Notes under the pieces: model-generated
What the model saw: only the letters and a program-made list of their open reading frames with translations
The model's database searches: none
What the model was told of the DNA's origin: nothing
Program-made: the position numbers and the translations under genes
Part shown: positions 11,636 through 20,495 of the stretch, piece by piece
Layout of the letters: every line of letters starts with the position of its first letter
Position numbering within the stretch: position 1 is the stretch's first letter
DNA from: Deltaproteobacteria bacterium
Lineage (GTDB): Bacteria > Myxococcota_A > UBA9042 > PHBI01
Length of the DNA: 64,000 nt
Direction of reading: 5' to 3'
Assembly (NCBI GenBank): GCA_011526585.1
Contig: WYBB01000141.1
Span: forward strand, 1-64,000

Positions 11636-12748
11636 ATGACCCGACGCCCACCAGCCCCGCGTCCGCCCGCGCTCCGTTCGTCGGGGCGACTCGCCCTGCT
11701 CGCGCTCGCGATCGCGGCGGCGTCTCCCGGTTGCGACGACGATCCCGGCGCCGTCGATGCGGTCGACCGCTTCACCGAGGTCCTGCCCGACAGCGAGCTC
11801 CTCGCCCTCGAGGTCCCCGGCGAGAGCGACCTCGCCATGACCGACGCGCCGCTCGCGATCATCGAGGCCCCGCTCGTCGGCGAACCATCGTCCTTGCGCG
11901 CGCTGACCGGCAGCGTGCGGCGCTACCTGCGCTCCCTCATCGACAACCTCCTCGACGGCGTCGATCGCATGACCGCGACCCGCCCAATCCTGCGCAGCGA
12001 GGACCGCGCCGTCTGGCACCGCCGCTTCGTCGCCGAGCAGCACGAAAAGGCCCTGGTCATGCAGAAGCAGGACGGCCACTTCGCGTTCTCGCTGTGGATC
12101 CGACCGCTGACCGCGGCCGGCGCCACCCCCGCGCCCTGGCGTTTCCTCTCGTTCGGGCGCCTGACCCCGACCGAGACCGAGCTCGGGCGCGGCGCGATGT
12201 GGATCGACCTCGACAACGACCGCCACCCGCGGAGCCGCGGCAAGATGTCGGTGCTCTGGTCGCTCATCGGCGACCGCCGCGAGATCGAGGTCCTCGTCTT
12301 CGACGGCACGCCCGACGACGGCGAGATCGGTCGCCTGACCCGGAGCTTCCGCTACCTCGACGGACCCGACGGGGGCCTGCTCGCCTTCGACGCCGGCGAG
12401 GTCGACGTGCACCGCTCCGCCGAGCGCACCGGCAAGGAGCGCGTGCGCGTCTTCTCGCGCTGGAACGCCGCCCGGCTCATGCGCGCCGACTACGCGGCGA
12501 CCGGCCCCGAGGTCCGCAGCGACGGCTTCCGCGTGCTGATCGGCAGCGAGTGTTGGCGGCCACCCGAAGGCGACATCACCTACGAGACGCGGGTCGCCGT
12601 CCCGCTCGGCGATCGCCCGCCCCTCGTGCAGTTCGAGCGCGGCGATCGGCAGAGCTGCGCGTTTTCGACCGAGGAGCCGCCGATCGTGGCCCCGCCCGGG
12701 ACGCCGCCGACCGAGCCGCCCCCGCCCGAGGAGCTGGACCTGCGATGA
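11636..12748 (+). CDS. secreted lipoprotein, unknown function
   Basis: 370 residues from ATG 11636 (GAAGG upstream; the longer open frame upstream overlaps the divergent kinase gene). The signal peptide ends SPGC (about Cys35), followed by an acidic stretch. The middle part (about 130-330) is beta-rich with a 'GHFAFSLWIRP...FLSFGR' pattern that recalls concanavalin/LamG-like lectin folds, but I cannot confirm this. The C-terminus is Pro-rich (PPGTPPTEPPPPEE). The stop overlaps the next gene's ATG (ATGA), so the two are coupled and probably work together at the membrane. Confidence 0.78.
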   Translation: MTRRPPAPRPPALRSSGRLALLALAIAAASPGCDDDPGAVDAVDRFTEVLPDSELLALEVPGESDLAMTDAPLAIIEAPLVGEPSSLRALTGSVRRYLRSLIDNLLDGVDRMTATRPILRSEDRAVWHRRFVAEQHEKALVMQKQDGHFAFSLWIRPLTAAGATPAPWRFLSFGRLTPTETELGRGAMWIDLDNDRHPRSRGKMSVLWSLIGDRREIEVLVFDGTPDDGEIGRLTRSFRYLDGPDGGLLAFDAGEVDVHRSAERTGKERVRVFSRWNAARLMRADYAATGPEVRSDGFRVLIGSECWRPPEGDITYETRVAVPLGDRPPLVQFERGDRQSCAFSTEEPPIVAPPGTPPTEPPPPEELDLR

Positions 12749-13266
12749 GCGGCGTGGCCGATCGGCGGTGGCCCTGGGGGACGTCGGCGATCGTCTGGTT
12801 CCGCCCTTCGATCAGGCGAGAGGTGTGGCGCCTCTGGCTGTGGGCGAGCCTGTGGGTCTCGCTCGGCGCGGCGATCCTCGGCGGTCTGCGCGTCGCGCGC
12901 GTCGACTTCGGCAGCGCCTGGATCCCGGTCTACGCGCTCGGCCTCCTGCTGGTCATGGCCGGCCCGTGGCAGCTGCTGGTCGGCCTGCAGCGCGTCGTCA
13001 AGGTCGAGCGCGTGCTCTCGATCCACGATCAAGGGGTGCGTTGGGAGGACGGCGCGGTCGTCGCGCACATCGCCTGGGCCGAGCTCGATCAGGTTTCGAT
13101 CGAAGACGATCACCTGGTGCTGATCGCGGGCACGACGCGCGTCGTGTTGCCGCCGCGCTTCGAGGACGTCGCGGCCGCGTCGTTGGCCGCGATGCTCCAG
13201 GACATGCGGCGCAAGGCGCTGCTCGGCTTGCCGGTGCGGCTCACACGCATCCCTGATCGCACGTAG
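12745..13266 (+). CDS. two-TM membrane protein with PH-like domain
   Basis: 173 residues. Two hydrophobic helices (about 31-53 and 63-85) form a hairpin, followed by a soluble domain of about 80 residues (VERVLSIHDQGVRW...IAWAELDQVSIEDDHLVL...VLPPRFE) that has the strand pattern of bacterial PH/YcxB-like domains. The start overlaps the preceding lipoprotein stop by four bases. The family role is unclear; a membrane-associated accessory protein is the best description. Confidence 0.75.
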   Translation: MSGVADRRWPWGTSAIVWFRPSIRREVWRLWLWASLWVSLGAAILGGLRVARVDFGSAWIPVYALGLLLVMAGPWQLLVGLQRVVKVERVLSIHDQGVRWEDGAVVAHIAWAELDQVSIEDDHLVLIAGTTRVVLPPRFEDVAAASLAAMLQDMRRKALLGLPVRLTRIPDRT

Positions 13267-13319
13267 TTTCAAGCCCTTGGCTCGACACGCCGATCGCCTG
13301 CTGCGTTTTCCACAGATTT

Positions 13320-14726
13320 TTTCTTGACGTGGAGAACGTGTTCACAAGTCTGCATCTGGGCGAAACGCGGGAGCTATCCCGATTCTGGTGAAAGGCTCAA
13401 GAAAAATCGGGCTTGCGCGCGCCGGGAGGCTCGGGCAGAACGAACCCGGGTGGCGACGTCGGTCGCGTCCACGGGGAGTCGAGGGCCCAACCCCTAGGGG
13501 TGGGTCGCCGAGACAAGAACCCCACGGAGGAGGGCTCGATCAGGGCAGCTCGGCTTGCCGGGCGATCAGGATCGGGTCGGTTCTTCCGGTTCTCTGAAAC
13601 TCTGAAGAGCGCACGTACATCTGGGCACGGAGCTCGCCGCGAGGTGGGCCGAGGGCGCGGGTGCACGATTGAAGCCCATGAGAGGAGCCCTGCAGAAGTG
13701 TGGGGCGAGGCCGGGAGGTCATCCTCGAAGGGGAGGAACAACCAGGAGAGGAGCGACCCGTCGAAGGCGTGAACAACGCCGACGGTGGTGAACGCATCCG
13801 CTCGCAGCGAGGCCGGACGCCGCAAGGCGCGAGGTGCGCTGGTGGCTCAAATCCTCGAAGCCGCGACACCGCAAGGTGATTTCGCGCGAGCGGGCTCGCT
13901 TCGGCGGGACCTTCGCGACGAATCGCGTCGAGCACACGCTCCGGCGGATGCTCCGCGAGAAAACGGCAAGGAGGACAGCAGGACCCGAGAGGGTCGTGCG
14001 GCGCGAGCGGGGAGAAACCTCTGAAGGGTGGGTACCCATGGACGAACCAGCATGAAACAGGGCTGGCAGATCCACGACACGGGACGAGCCGGGGGAGGCA
14101 ACCCTGGCCGGTCGGCGTGTGACCGGGAGGCAACGAACGGGCATACGAGTCGGCCGCGTGAGCGTGGGTTGGCATGCGTCGGAGGGACCCGATGGCGGAG
14201 TGAGCCTGCGGCGGTTCGCGTGAGCGACCGGACGCGGGACGGTCTTCGCGACGAGGCTGGAGAGGAGACATCGAAATCTCTGGATGACGGTGCTCGCTCC
14301 GGAAGAGCGAAGATGGAGGCGTGCTTCGGCACGGCGGCTCCTTCGGGAGCAGTCGCGGTGGAGGTCGACCGCAAGGGAGACCCGAGCCTGGTCGGAGTGA
14401 GGATCGCGGCGGACAGATTCCGAACGCGTACGACAAGAGCATGAGAGGAGGGTGGCACGTTTACCGTGACGCCCACCCGATTCGTTGGACCACGAGGGCC
14501 AGCCTGCGAGGGTGAAGGTCGAGGTGGTCAGCGCCGAACCCATGAGGCGCGAGGCGATCGGGATCGACACTCTGGAGCTCATCCAAACGCGAAGGGAAAG
14601 GCCGGGTGGCTTGAATCATCACCTGGCTCACGCAATGATCGAGTCTTGCTCAACGCCAATCCTCCGTGGTTCGCGCGCTCGACGGAGCCATCCGACCCGA
14701 GGTGGGAAACCACCTCGGGTTTTTTC
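13320..14726 (+). ncRNA. candidate long structured noncoding RNA (about 1.4 kb)
   Basis: This is the only long gene-free stretch in the window. Frames across it have poor, Arg/Ser/Pro-rich translations on both strands and no domain. The plus strand carries stable RNA-type hairpins: CTCGC-UUCG-GCGGG (13895-13908), GTGC-UUCG-GCAC (14321-14332), GCTCC-UUCG-GGAGC (14337-14350), TCGCTC/GAGCGA (14294-14310), CCGGTC/GACCGG (14108-14126), CTCCGT/ACGGAG (14662-14687) and the palindrome ACCCCTAGGGGT (13490-13501). The C(UUCG)G loops are correct only when the plus strand is transcribed, and a perfect intrinsic terminator ends the stretch on that strand. A TTGACG hexamer at 13324 could be a -35 element, but no good -10 is visible. 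It does not look like RNase P RNA, tmRNA, rRNA or a group II intron (no domain V). Alternatives are a very long leader or decayed coding DNA. Confidence 0.45.
14696..14725 (+). terminator. intrinsic terminator closing the gene-free stretch
   Basis: CCCGAGGTGG (14696-14705), GAAA tetraloop, CCACCTCGGG (14710-14719), then six T. This 10-bp perfect stem with U-tract is the strongest terminator in the window. It is oriented to stop plus-strand transcription 131 bases before the acylase start, where no ordinary gene precedes it. Confidence 0.93.
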
Positions 14727-14732
14727 GTTTTC

Positions 14733-14774
14733 CGTGCCCGTGCCCGTGCCCGTGCCCGTGCCCGCTCCCGCGCC
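14733..14774. repeat. GTGCCC hexanucleotide microsatellite
   Basis: Five to six tandem CGTGCC units degrade into CGCTCC and CGCGCC. The array lies between the terminator and the acylase ribosome binding site. The same unit recurs in a longer array at 35046-35150, so it is a genome-wide type of simple repeat in this organism. Slippage here could change promoter spacing for the acylase gene. Confidence 0.85.
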
Positions 14775-14856
14775 CCCTGCAATTGCCCCGAGGCCGCCGA
14801 TCCGCTATCCATGCGGGCACGGGCGCACCACCCCACGGCGCGCGCGCGGAGGGGTC

Positions 14857-17853
14857 ATGCGCCAGTTGATGCTCGGGTTCATCGCGATCGGCACGTTGCT
14901 CGCTTGCGGCGACGACGACAAGCCCACCGACACGGCCGACACGACGAGCGAGGTCGCCGACACGTCGACGCCGGACACCGCCGAGCCCGACACGGCCGCG
15001 CCGGACACCGCCGAGACGGCGGACACCACGGCCACCGAGACGAGCGACGACACGAGCGTTCCGCCCGACGTGGTCGAGCCACCCGACTACGAAAAGCCCG
15101 ACTACTTCCCCGATCAGGGCGACGCCGACGAGGTGCTCGACTTCGCCGCGCTCTCCGGTCCGGTGCGCGTGATCTACGATGATCGCGGGATCCCGCACAT
15201 CTATGGTGAGAGCCGCGCCGACGTCGCCTTCGTGCAGGGCTTCGTCACCGCGCGCGACCGCCTCTTCCAGATGCACACCCTGCGCTCGGCCGCCAAGGGA
15301 CGCCTGGCCGAGTACGCCGGCGCCGGCAGCCTGTCCGGCGATCTCTTCCTGCGCCTCTTGAAGCTCGGCCGCGTCGCCGAGGAGATGGCCGAGGTCACGC
15401 GCGCGACCGACCCCGAGCTCACCGAGTCGATGGACGCCTACACCGCGGGCGTCAACGCCTACATCGAGCGGCTCAAGGGCGGCCTCGAGACGGCGCAGAC
15501 CCCGGAGATCGGCGTCTTCGGCCGCGACCTGATCTACCCTTGGAGCAACGCCGACACGATGACGATCGTGCGCCTCCAGACCTGGGACCTCGGCTTTGGC
15601 GGCATCGTCGACGAGCTCACGCTCTGGGAGGTGATCGAGAGCCTGCGCGAGCGCTTCGCCGGCACGCCGCTGGCCGGCCTCGCGCTGGACATCGCCAACT
15701 TCGAGCCGACCGCCGAGGTCGCCACGCTCGAGCCCGAAGGCGGCGCCAACCAGGCCGGCGACTTCGATCTCGCCGAGGTGCTCGAGCTGCCCTTCTTCAG
15801 CGCGCCGTCGCGCAAGGGCTTCGCGCGCCAGGTCAAGCAGGGCTTCGAGCAGATGGGCCCCCTGCCCGAGCACCGGGCGTTTTCCGGCGGGCGCCAGCAC
15901 GACGCCCCGGGCTCGAACAACTGGGTGCTGTCGGGATCGCTCACCGAGAGCGGACGCCCCATCGTCGCCAACGACACGCACCTGTCCTTGCGCAACCCGG
16001 CGATCTTCTACCACGTGCACGTCTCGAACAAGCTCGCCGGCGGCGACCTCAACCTGCAGGGCGTCATGTTCCCGGGCGCGCCGGGCGTGGTCCTCGGCCA
16101 CAACGATCACGCCGCCTGGGGCGCGACGGTCTTCTACAGCGACGTCACCGACATGTACGTCGAGAAGCTCAACGCCGAGCGCACGCAGGTCCTCTTCGAG
16201 GACGCCTGGGTCGACCTCGAGGAGCGCGTCGAGGTCTTCACCTTCTTCAAGCCCGAGACCGCCGCCGAGTGCGTCGACGCCGCGCCGGCCTGGGTCAAGA
16301 ACCTCGCCTACACCCAGACGCTCACCGACGGGACCTGCCGCCTCGAGGTGACGATGCTCGACGTGCCGCACCACGGCCCGATCATCCCGTGGTCCTTCCG
16401 GATGGAGGGCGACCAGCAGCTCGCGGTCTCGTGGCGCTGGACCGGCTTCGAGCCGACCGATGAGCTCGGCGCCGTGCACCGCCTCGGCACCGTCACGAGC
16501 TTCGAGGACTTCAAGGCCGCGCTCGATCGCTTCGGCGTCGGTGCGCAGAACTGGATCTACGGCGGCGTCGACGGCGACATCGGCTGGTATCCGAGCCACC
16601 TCCTGCCGGTGCGCGAGCACATCGCCCAGGGCGACTTGCGCTACCCGCCGTTTCTGCCGATGCCGGGCGACACCGGCAGCTGCGAATGGGACGGCTTCTT
16701 GCCGCGCGACCAGATCCCGCAGGCGCACAACCCGGCCCAGGGCTACCTCATAACCGCCAACGCCGATCCGGTAGGCGTCTCCTTCGACAACGACCCGTTC
16801 AACGACGGCCCCTACATCGGCTACACCTGGGCCGTCGGCTACCGCGAGGCGCAGATCACGCGCCGCATCCAGGCGCTCATCGCGCGCTCCTCGTCGAAGA
16901 TCACGCCGGCCGACGTCGCCTCGGTGCAGGGTGACCACCGCTCGAACCTCGGCGCCGACCTGGCCCCGGTGATCGTCGCCGCCATCGCCGACGCCGCCGC
17001 GAGCGACGACGCGCGCGTGCGCGACATGGTCACCTCGCAGGTGCAGGCCGCTACCGACCTCCTGCGCGACTGGGCCGACAGCGACTACCTCGCCGCCTCC
17101 GGCGTCGGCGACGACGTCAGCCCCGAAGAAGCGCGGGCCTCGGCGGCCGCCGCGGTCTTCAACGCGTTCTTGCCGCACCTCCTCGACAACCTCGCTGGCG
17201 ACGAAGGCATGATCGGCCTCGATCGCCTCGGCAACTCGACGGTCGGCCGCTTCCTCTTCCGCCTCTTCACCAAACCGGAGACGATGGCGAGCTTCGATCA
17301 CGACGCCGGCACGCACCCGCTCTGGGACGACATCACGACCGCCGAGGCCGTCGAGACGAAGGCGGAGATCATCGCGCGCTCGCTCGCCGAGACCGTCGCC
17401 TTCCTGCGCAACCCCCTCGCGGTGGGCCCGCGGCAGAACGGCGGCTTCGGCACCGACGACATGAGCGAGTGGCGTTGGGGCAAGCTCCACACCGTGACGC
17501 TGCGCCACAACCTCACCTCGGTCTTCGACATCCCCTCCCCCGCCGACATGCCCAACGGCTTCCCGCGCGGCGGCGACAACTTCACCGTCGATGCACCCAA
17601 CCCCGGCTTCCTCGACACCAACTTCACCTTCTCGGGCGGCGCGGCGATCCGCAACGTCTACGAGCTCACCGACACCGTCGGTTTCCACGGCGTGATCCCG
17701 GGCGGCCAGCACGAAAACCCCAACCGCCCGCACTACTCCGACGAGGCGATGCTCTGGGCCAGGAACCAGGCGCCCAAGGTCGCCTTCACCGTCGAGGACG
17801 TGCTCGCGACCAAAGAACGTACCGTCGACTTCATCAAGACCGGGACGCCCTGA
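14857..17853 (+). CDS. penicillin acylase family lipoprotein (Ntn hydrolase)
   Basis: 998 residues from ATG 14857, preceded by GGAGGGG. The lipobox LLAC gives Cys15 or so, followed by a long Asp/Thr/Pro/Glu spacer of 'DTAEPDTA'-type repeats to about residue 80. The rest matches the penicillin G/acyl-homoserine lactone acylase family: an alpha-chain start 'VRVIYDDRGIPHIYGES', a spacer, and the autoprocessing site with nucleophile Ser353 in GSNNWV, then 'VANDTHLSLRNP' and the beta-chain. Family members mature by self-cleavage before this Ser and hydrolyse amide-linked acyl groups such as beta-lactams, AHLs or acyl amino acids. The substrate is not predictable here. The lipid anchor and the tandem acidic spacer are additions to the usual family architecture, which is typically periplasmic and soluble at about 750-850 residues. 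Confidence 0.93.
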   Translation: MRQLMLGFIAIGTLLACGDDDKPTDTADTTSEVADTSTPDTAEPDTAAPDTAETADTTATETSDDTSVPPDVVEPPDYEKPDYFPDQGDADEVLDFAALSGPVRVIYDDRGIPHIYGESRADVAFVQGFVTARDRLFQMHTLRSAAKGRLAEYAGAGSLSGDLFLRLLKLGRVAEEMAEVTRATDPELTESMDAYTAGVNAYIERLKGGLETAQTPEIGVFGRDLIYPWSNADTMTIVRLQTWDLGFGGIVDELTLWEVIESLRERFAGTPLAGLALDIANFEPTAEVATLEPEGGANQAGDFDLAEVLELPFFSAPSRKGFARQVKQGFEQMGPLPEHRAFSGGRQHDAPGSNNWVLSGSLTESGRPIVANDTHLSLRNPAIFYHVHVSNKLAGGDLNLQGVMFPGAPGVVLGHNDHAAWGATVFYSDVTDMYVEKLNAERTQVLFEDAWVDLEERVEVFTFFKPETAAECVDAAPAWVKNLAYTQTLTDGTCRLEVTMLDVPHHGPIIPWSFRMEGDQQLAVSWRWTGFEPTDELGAVHRLGTVTSFEDFKAALDRFGVGAQNWIYGGVDGDIGWYPSHLLPVREHIAQGDLRYPPFLPMPGDTGSCEWDGFLPRDQIPQAHNPAQGYLITANADPVGVSFDNDPFNDGPYIGYTWAVGYREAQITRRIQALIARSSSKITPADVASVQGDHRSNLGADLAPVIVAAIADAAASDDARVRDMVTSQVQAATDLLRDWADSDYLAASGVGDDVSPEEARASAAAAVFNAFLPHLLDNLAGDEGMIGLDRLGNSTVGRFLFRLFTKPETMASFDHDAGTHPLWDDITTAEAVETKAEIIARSLAETVAFLRNPLAVGPRQNGGFGTDDMSEWRWGKLHTVTLRHNLTSVFDIPSPADMPNGFPRGGDNFTVDAPNPGFLDTNFTFSGGAAIRNVYELTDTVGFHGVIPGGQHENPNRPHYSDEAMLWARNQAPKVAFTVEDVLATKERTVDFIKTGTP

Positions 17854-17962
17854 GCCTCGGATTCTGGGTGGCCGGAGTCGGGGGCGTCGTTCGCGTGTTG
17901 CGCGCGATCCAACGCCCCTGATCTCATCAGCCCTACGGACATGCGCCCGCGCCGTTGGGACG

Positions 17963-20401
17963 TCAGGGCAGGATCTCGACGGTGAGGACCCGCACGCGGC
18001 GATCGGCGTCGATGAGCGCAGCGCTCTCGCCGATCCCTTCGACCTCGGCGCGCCCGTCGGTGCCGCGCTTGTTCTGCGAGGCGTCCCAGAAGCCGACGAC
18101 CAGCTCGTAGGTGCCGGGGGCCAAGGGCTTCTGCGGTTGGATCCGGAAGGCGTCGGTGACGAAGGTGCCGGGCTGCCAGGCGCTCGTCGGGTGGCGCCCG
18201 CCGACGGGCACGTGGTCGGCGTTGTAGCGCGGGCGTGCACCGTCGCTGCGCCCGAGGAGGTGGGTGAACGGCGCCCAGGTGCCCGGTGGGCCGAGCACCT
18301 CCCAGTGCAGCGTCACGCGGATCGGATCGCCGCTCTTGACGCGCGTCGCGGCGAGGTCGGCGCCGATGAGACGCGCGAGCGGCCGTGGCTCGGCGCCTTC
18401 CTCGCTCGGCGGCGCGGCGAAGACCACGTCGAGCGCGCGCTCCGGCAAGGGCGGCAAGGTCGTCACGAAGTCCTGGGCCGCCTCGGAGAAGAAGCCCGCC
18501 CAGCGCGCGAGGTTGTCGGCGCGCCAGGCGAGCAGGCGCTCCCTCATCGGCTGCCAGGTCGCCTCGGGCGTGTCGGCCAGGAGGTCGTGTTCCTCGAGCG
18601 GATCGGCGGCGAGATCGAAGAGCTCGGGCGGCTGCTTGTCGAAGTGCCAGATCAGCTTGTGCGTCGCGTCGCGCGTGGCCATGCAGCGCTGGCGGAGCCA
18701 GCACGAGCCGAAGAGATGCGGGTGGCCATCGCTCGACAGGAGGCTCCGGCCGGGGAGGTGATCACGCACCGGGGTGCCCAGCCACTCGAGCGCGGTCGGC
18801 ACGATGTCGACCGCGTGCCTGAGGCCGCCGAGCCGCGTGCCCGCGGGCACGCCCGGCCCGACCAGCAAGAGCGGCACGTGCAGCCCCTCTTCGTAGATCA
18901 CCGCGTCGTGCTGGCGGCGCCCGTGCTCGCCGAAGCCTTCGCCGTGGTCACCGACCAGCACGACCAGGGTGTGCTCGAGCGCACCGGCCTCCTCGAGGCG
19001 CGAGAAGAGCTTGTCCAGCGTCTCGTCGAGGTAGCGCACCGCGTTGAGGTAGTCGTCGAGCTCGCCGCTGGCGCGCTTGGTCCGGGTAAAGCGCGTCGGC
19101 GTGCCGTAGGTGTGGTGGGTAGAGAGCGTGAGCAGCGTCAGGAAGAACGGCTGGCGCGCCTCGACCTGGCGCGTGGTCCAGTCGAGCGCGGGCGCGATGA
19201 GCGCCTCGTCCTCCCAGCCGAAGTAGCTCGTCTCCTCGAAGTCGCGCTTGGGGATCGTCTCCTTCGCGAGGAAGGTCTCGTAGCCCATGTTCTGCACGAG
19301 CTGATCGCGCCGCTCGAAGTGCGCGGTGGCGGTCTGCATGAACGCCGTCGCATAGCCGCGCTCGCGCAGGATCCGCGCGAGGCAGGTCGGCGGCAGCCCG
19401 GTCGGCTCGGCCTCCTCGATCGGCAGATCGAGCTTGGGGTAGATCCCGCAGAGCACGCCGACGATCGCCTTGGAGGTGTGCGTGACCGCGGTCCAGGTCG
19501 TCTCGGCCATGGCGCCGCGCGCCGCGAGCGAGGCCATGAACGGGGTCGTGTCGAGGCTCGGATCGTGAAGGCTCGTCGAGCGCGCGCGCAGGGACTCCAT
19601 CACGATGACGATCACGTTGGCCGGCTGACCCTCGGGCACCGCGCGCGGGCCGGTCGCCAGCGCCGGCGGCTCGAAGTGCGAAGGCGCCTCCGCCTCGGCC
19701 GGCGCGGCCTCCTCGGTCGCGTCGAGCGCGTCGCTCGCGAGGCCCAGCACGGCGTTGTCGGCCAGCGGCGCGACGGCGGGCGCAACATCGACCGCCAGGG
19801 CGGCGACACAGGTGCATGCGGGCAGGACCGCCATCGCGACGAGGAGGGTCATCGTGCGGGTCGGCGCCGGGTGCGGCGCGGCCGAGCGTCTGAGCGCCCT
19901 CAACGGCAAGGCGTGCACGGCGAGGAGCAGCGCCAGGCCGAGCCAGACCCCGAGCCCCATCTCCGAGAGGTAGACCTTGCCGAGCGGGCCGAGGTGCGCG
20001 AGCCCGTAGCCGAAGGTGTAGGCGTCGAGCAGCGTGCCGGTCGTCAGGAAGAAGCCGTGCTCGACGAAGAGGACCAGCGTGGCGACGAACGTGACGAGGT
20101 GAAGCGCGACGCGCGCGAGCCCGCGCCAGATCCCGCGCGAGACCTCGAGCAGGCCCCAGGTCGCCAGGCCGAAGGCGGCGAGGAAGATCACATCCCAGAA
20201 GAGCGCCGCCAGCGCCGAGCCGAGGTCGCCGCCCGGCGTCATCAGCAGCTTGTGAATCTTGGTGAAGAGACATACGACCGCCAACGGGCCGACGAGCCAG
20301 GCGGTGTAGCGCAGCGCGGAAAAGGGCCGCGGCAGGTTCGCGGCGGCTGCGGCGGGTTTCTCCGGGCTCGCGAAGGCCGCGGGCGGCGATTGAGCGGACA
20401 T
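17963..20401 (-). CDS. membrane sulfatase/phosphatase-superfamily enzyme (LtaS-like architecture)
   Basis: 812 residues from ATG 20401 (a start at 20446 is possible; neither has a strong ribosome binding site). About five N-terminal transmembrane helices (between 25 and 215) are followed by an extracytoplasmic alkaline-phosphatase-superfamily domain (about 265-640): metal-binding Glu in VIVMESLRA, a Thr/Ser nucleophile region AVTHTSKAIVG, VGDHGEGFGEH, and 'LHVPLLLVGPG'. The sulfatase CxPSR maturation motif is absent, so it resembles lipoteichoic-acid-synthase/phosphoglycerol or phosphoethanolamine transferases more than true sulfatases. An additional beta domain (about 670-812) at the C-terminus is not part of LtaS and may bind substrate. 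It is divergent from the lipoprotein gene at 20496 (94-base gap). Confidence 0.85.
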   Translation of the reverse strand: MSAQSPPAAFASPEKPAAAAANLPRPFSALRYTAWLVGPLAVVCLFTKIHKLLMTPGGDLGSALAALFWDVIFLAAFGLATWGLLEVSRGIWRGLARVALHLVTFVATLVLFVEHGFFLTTGTLLDAYTFGYGLAHLGPLGKVYLSEMGLGVWLGLALLLAVHALPLRALRRSAAPHPAPTRTMTLLVAMAVLPACTCVAALAVDVAPAVAPLADNAVLGLASDALDATEEAAPAEAEAPSHFEPPALATGPRAVPEGQPANVIVIVMESLRARSTSLHDPSLDTTPFMASLAARGAMAETTWTAVTHTSKAIVGVLCGIYPKLDLPIEEAEPTGLPPTCLARILRERGYATAFMQTATAHFERRDQLVQNMGYETFLAKETIPKRDFEETSYFGWEDEALIAPALDWTTRQVEARQPFFLTLLTLSTHHTYGTPTRFTRTKRASGELDDYLNAVRYLDETLDKLFSRLEEAGALEHTLVVLVGDHGEGFGEHGRRQHDAVIYEEGLHVPLLLVGPGVPAGTRLGGLRHAVDIVPTALEWLGTPVRDHLPGRSLLSSDGHPHLFGSCWLRQRCMATRDATHKLIWHFDKQPPELFDLAADPLEEHDLLADTPEATWQPMRERLLAWRADNLARWAGFFSEAAQDFVTTLPPLPERALDVVFAAPPSEEGAEPRPLARLIGADLAATRVKSGDPIRVTLHWEVLGPPGTWAPFTHLLGRSDGARPRYNADHVPVGGRHPTSAWQPGTFVTDAFRIQPQKPLAPGTYELVVGFWDASQNKRGTDGRAEVEGIGESAALIDADRRVRVLTVEILP

Positions 20402-20495
20402 CGGACCGTGGTGATACGCAACGGGTGGCACCGACACAAGCGGCATCGCCACGAACGGATCGCGTCGACCCGAGCGACGCGCTAACCTGCGCGCC

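Noticed and set aside
13306..13314. TTTTCCACA, a DnaA-box-like sequence
   Set aside because: A single copy with no dnaA, dnaN or cluster of further boxes nearby; not enough for an origin.
13540..14442. 300-residue minus-strand open frame in the gene-free stretch
   Set aside because: Arg/Pro/Ser-rich composition, no domain, no ribosome binding site, and it is antisense to the UUCG hairpins and the terminator; such frames arise by chance in GC-rich DNA.
13320..14726. Group II intron or retroelement
   Set aside because: No reverse transcriptase gene and no domain V hairpin pattern near the 3' end; the stretch ends in an intrinsic terminator instead.
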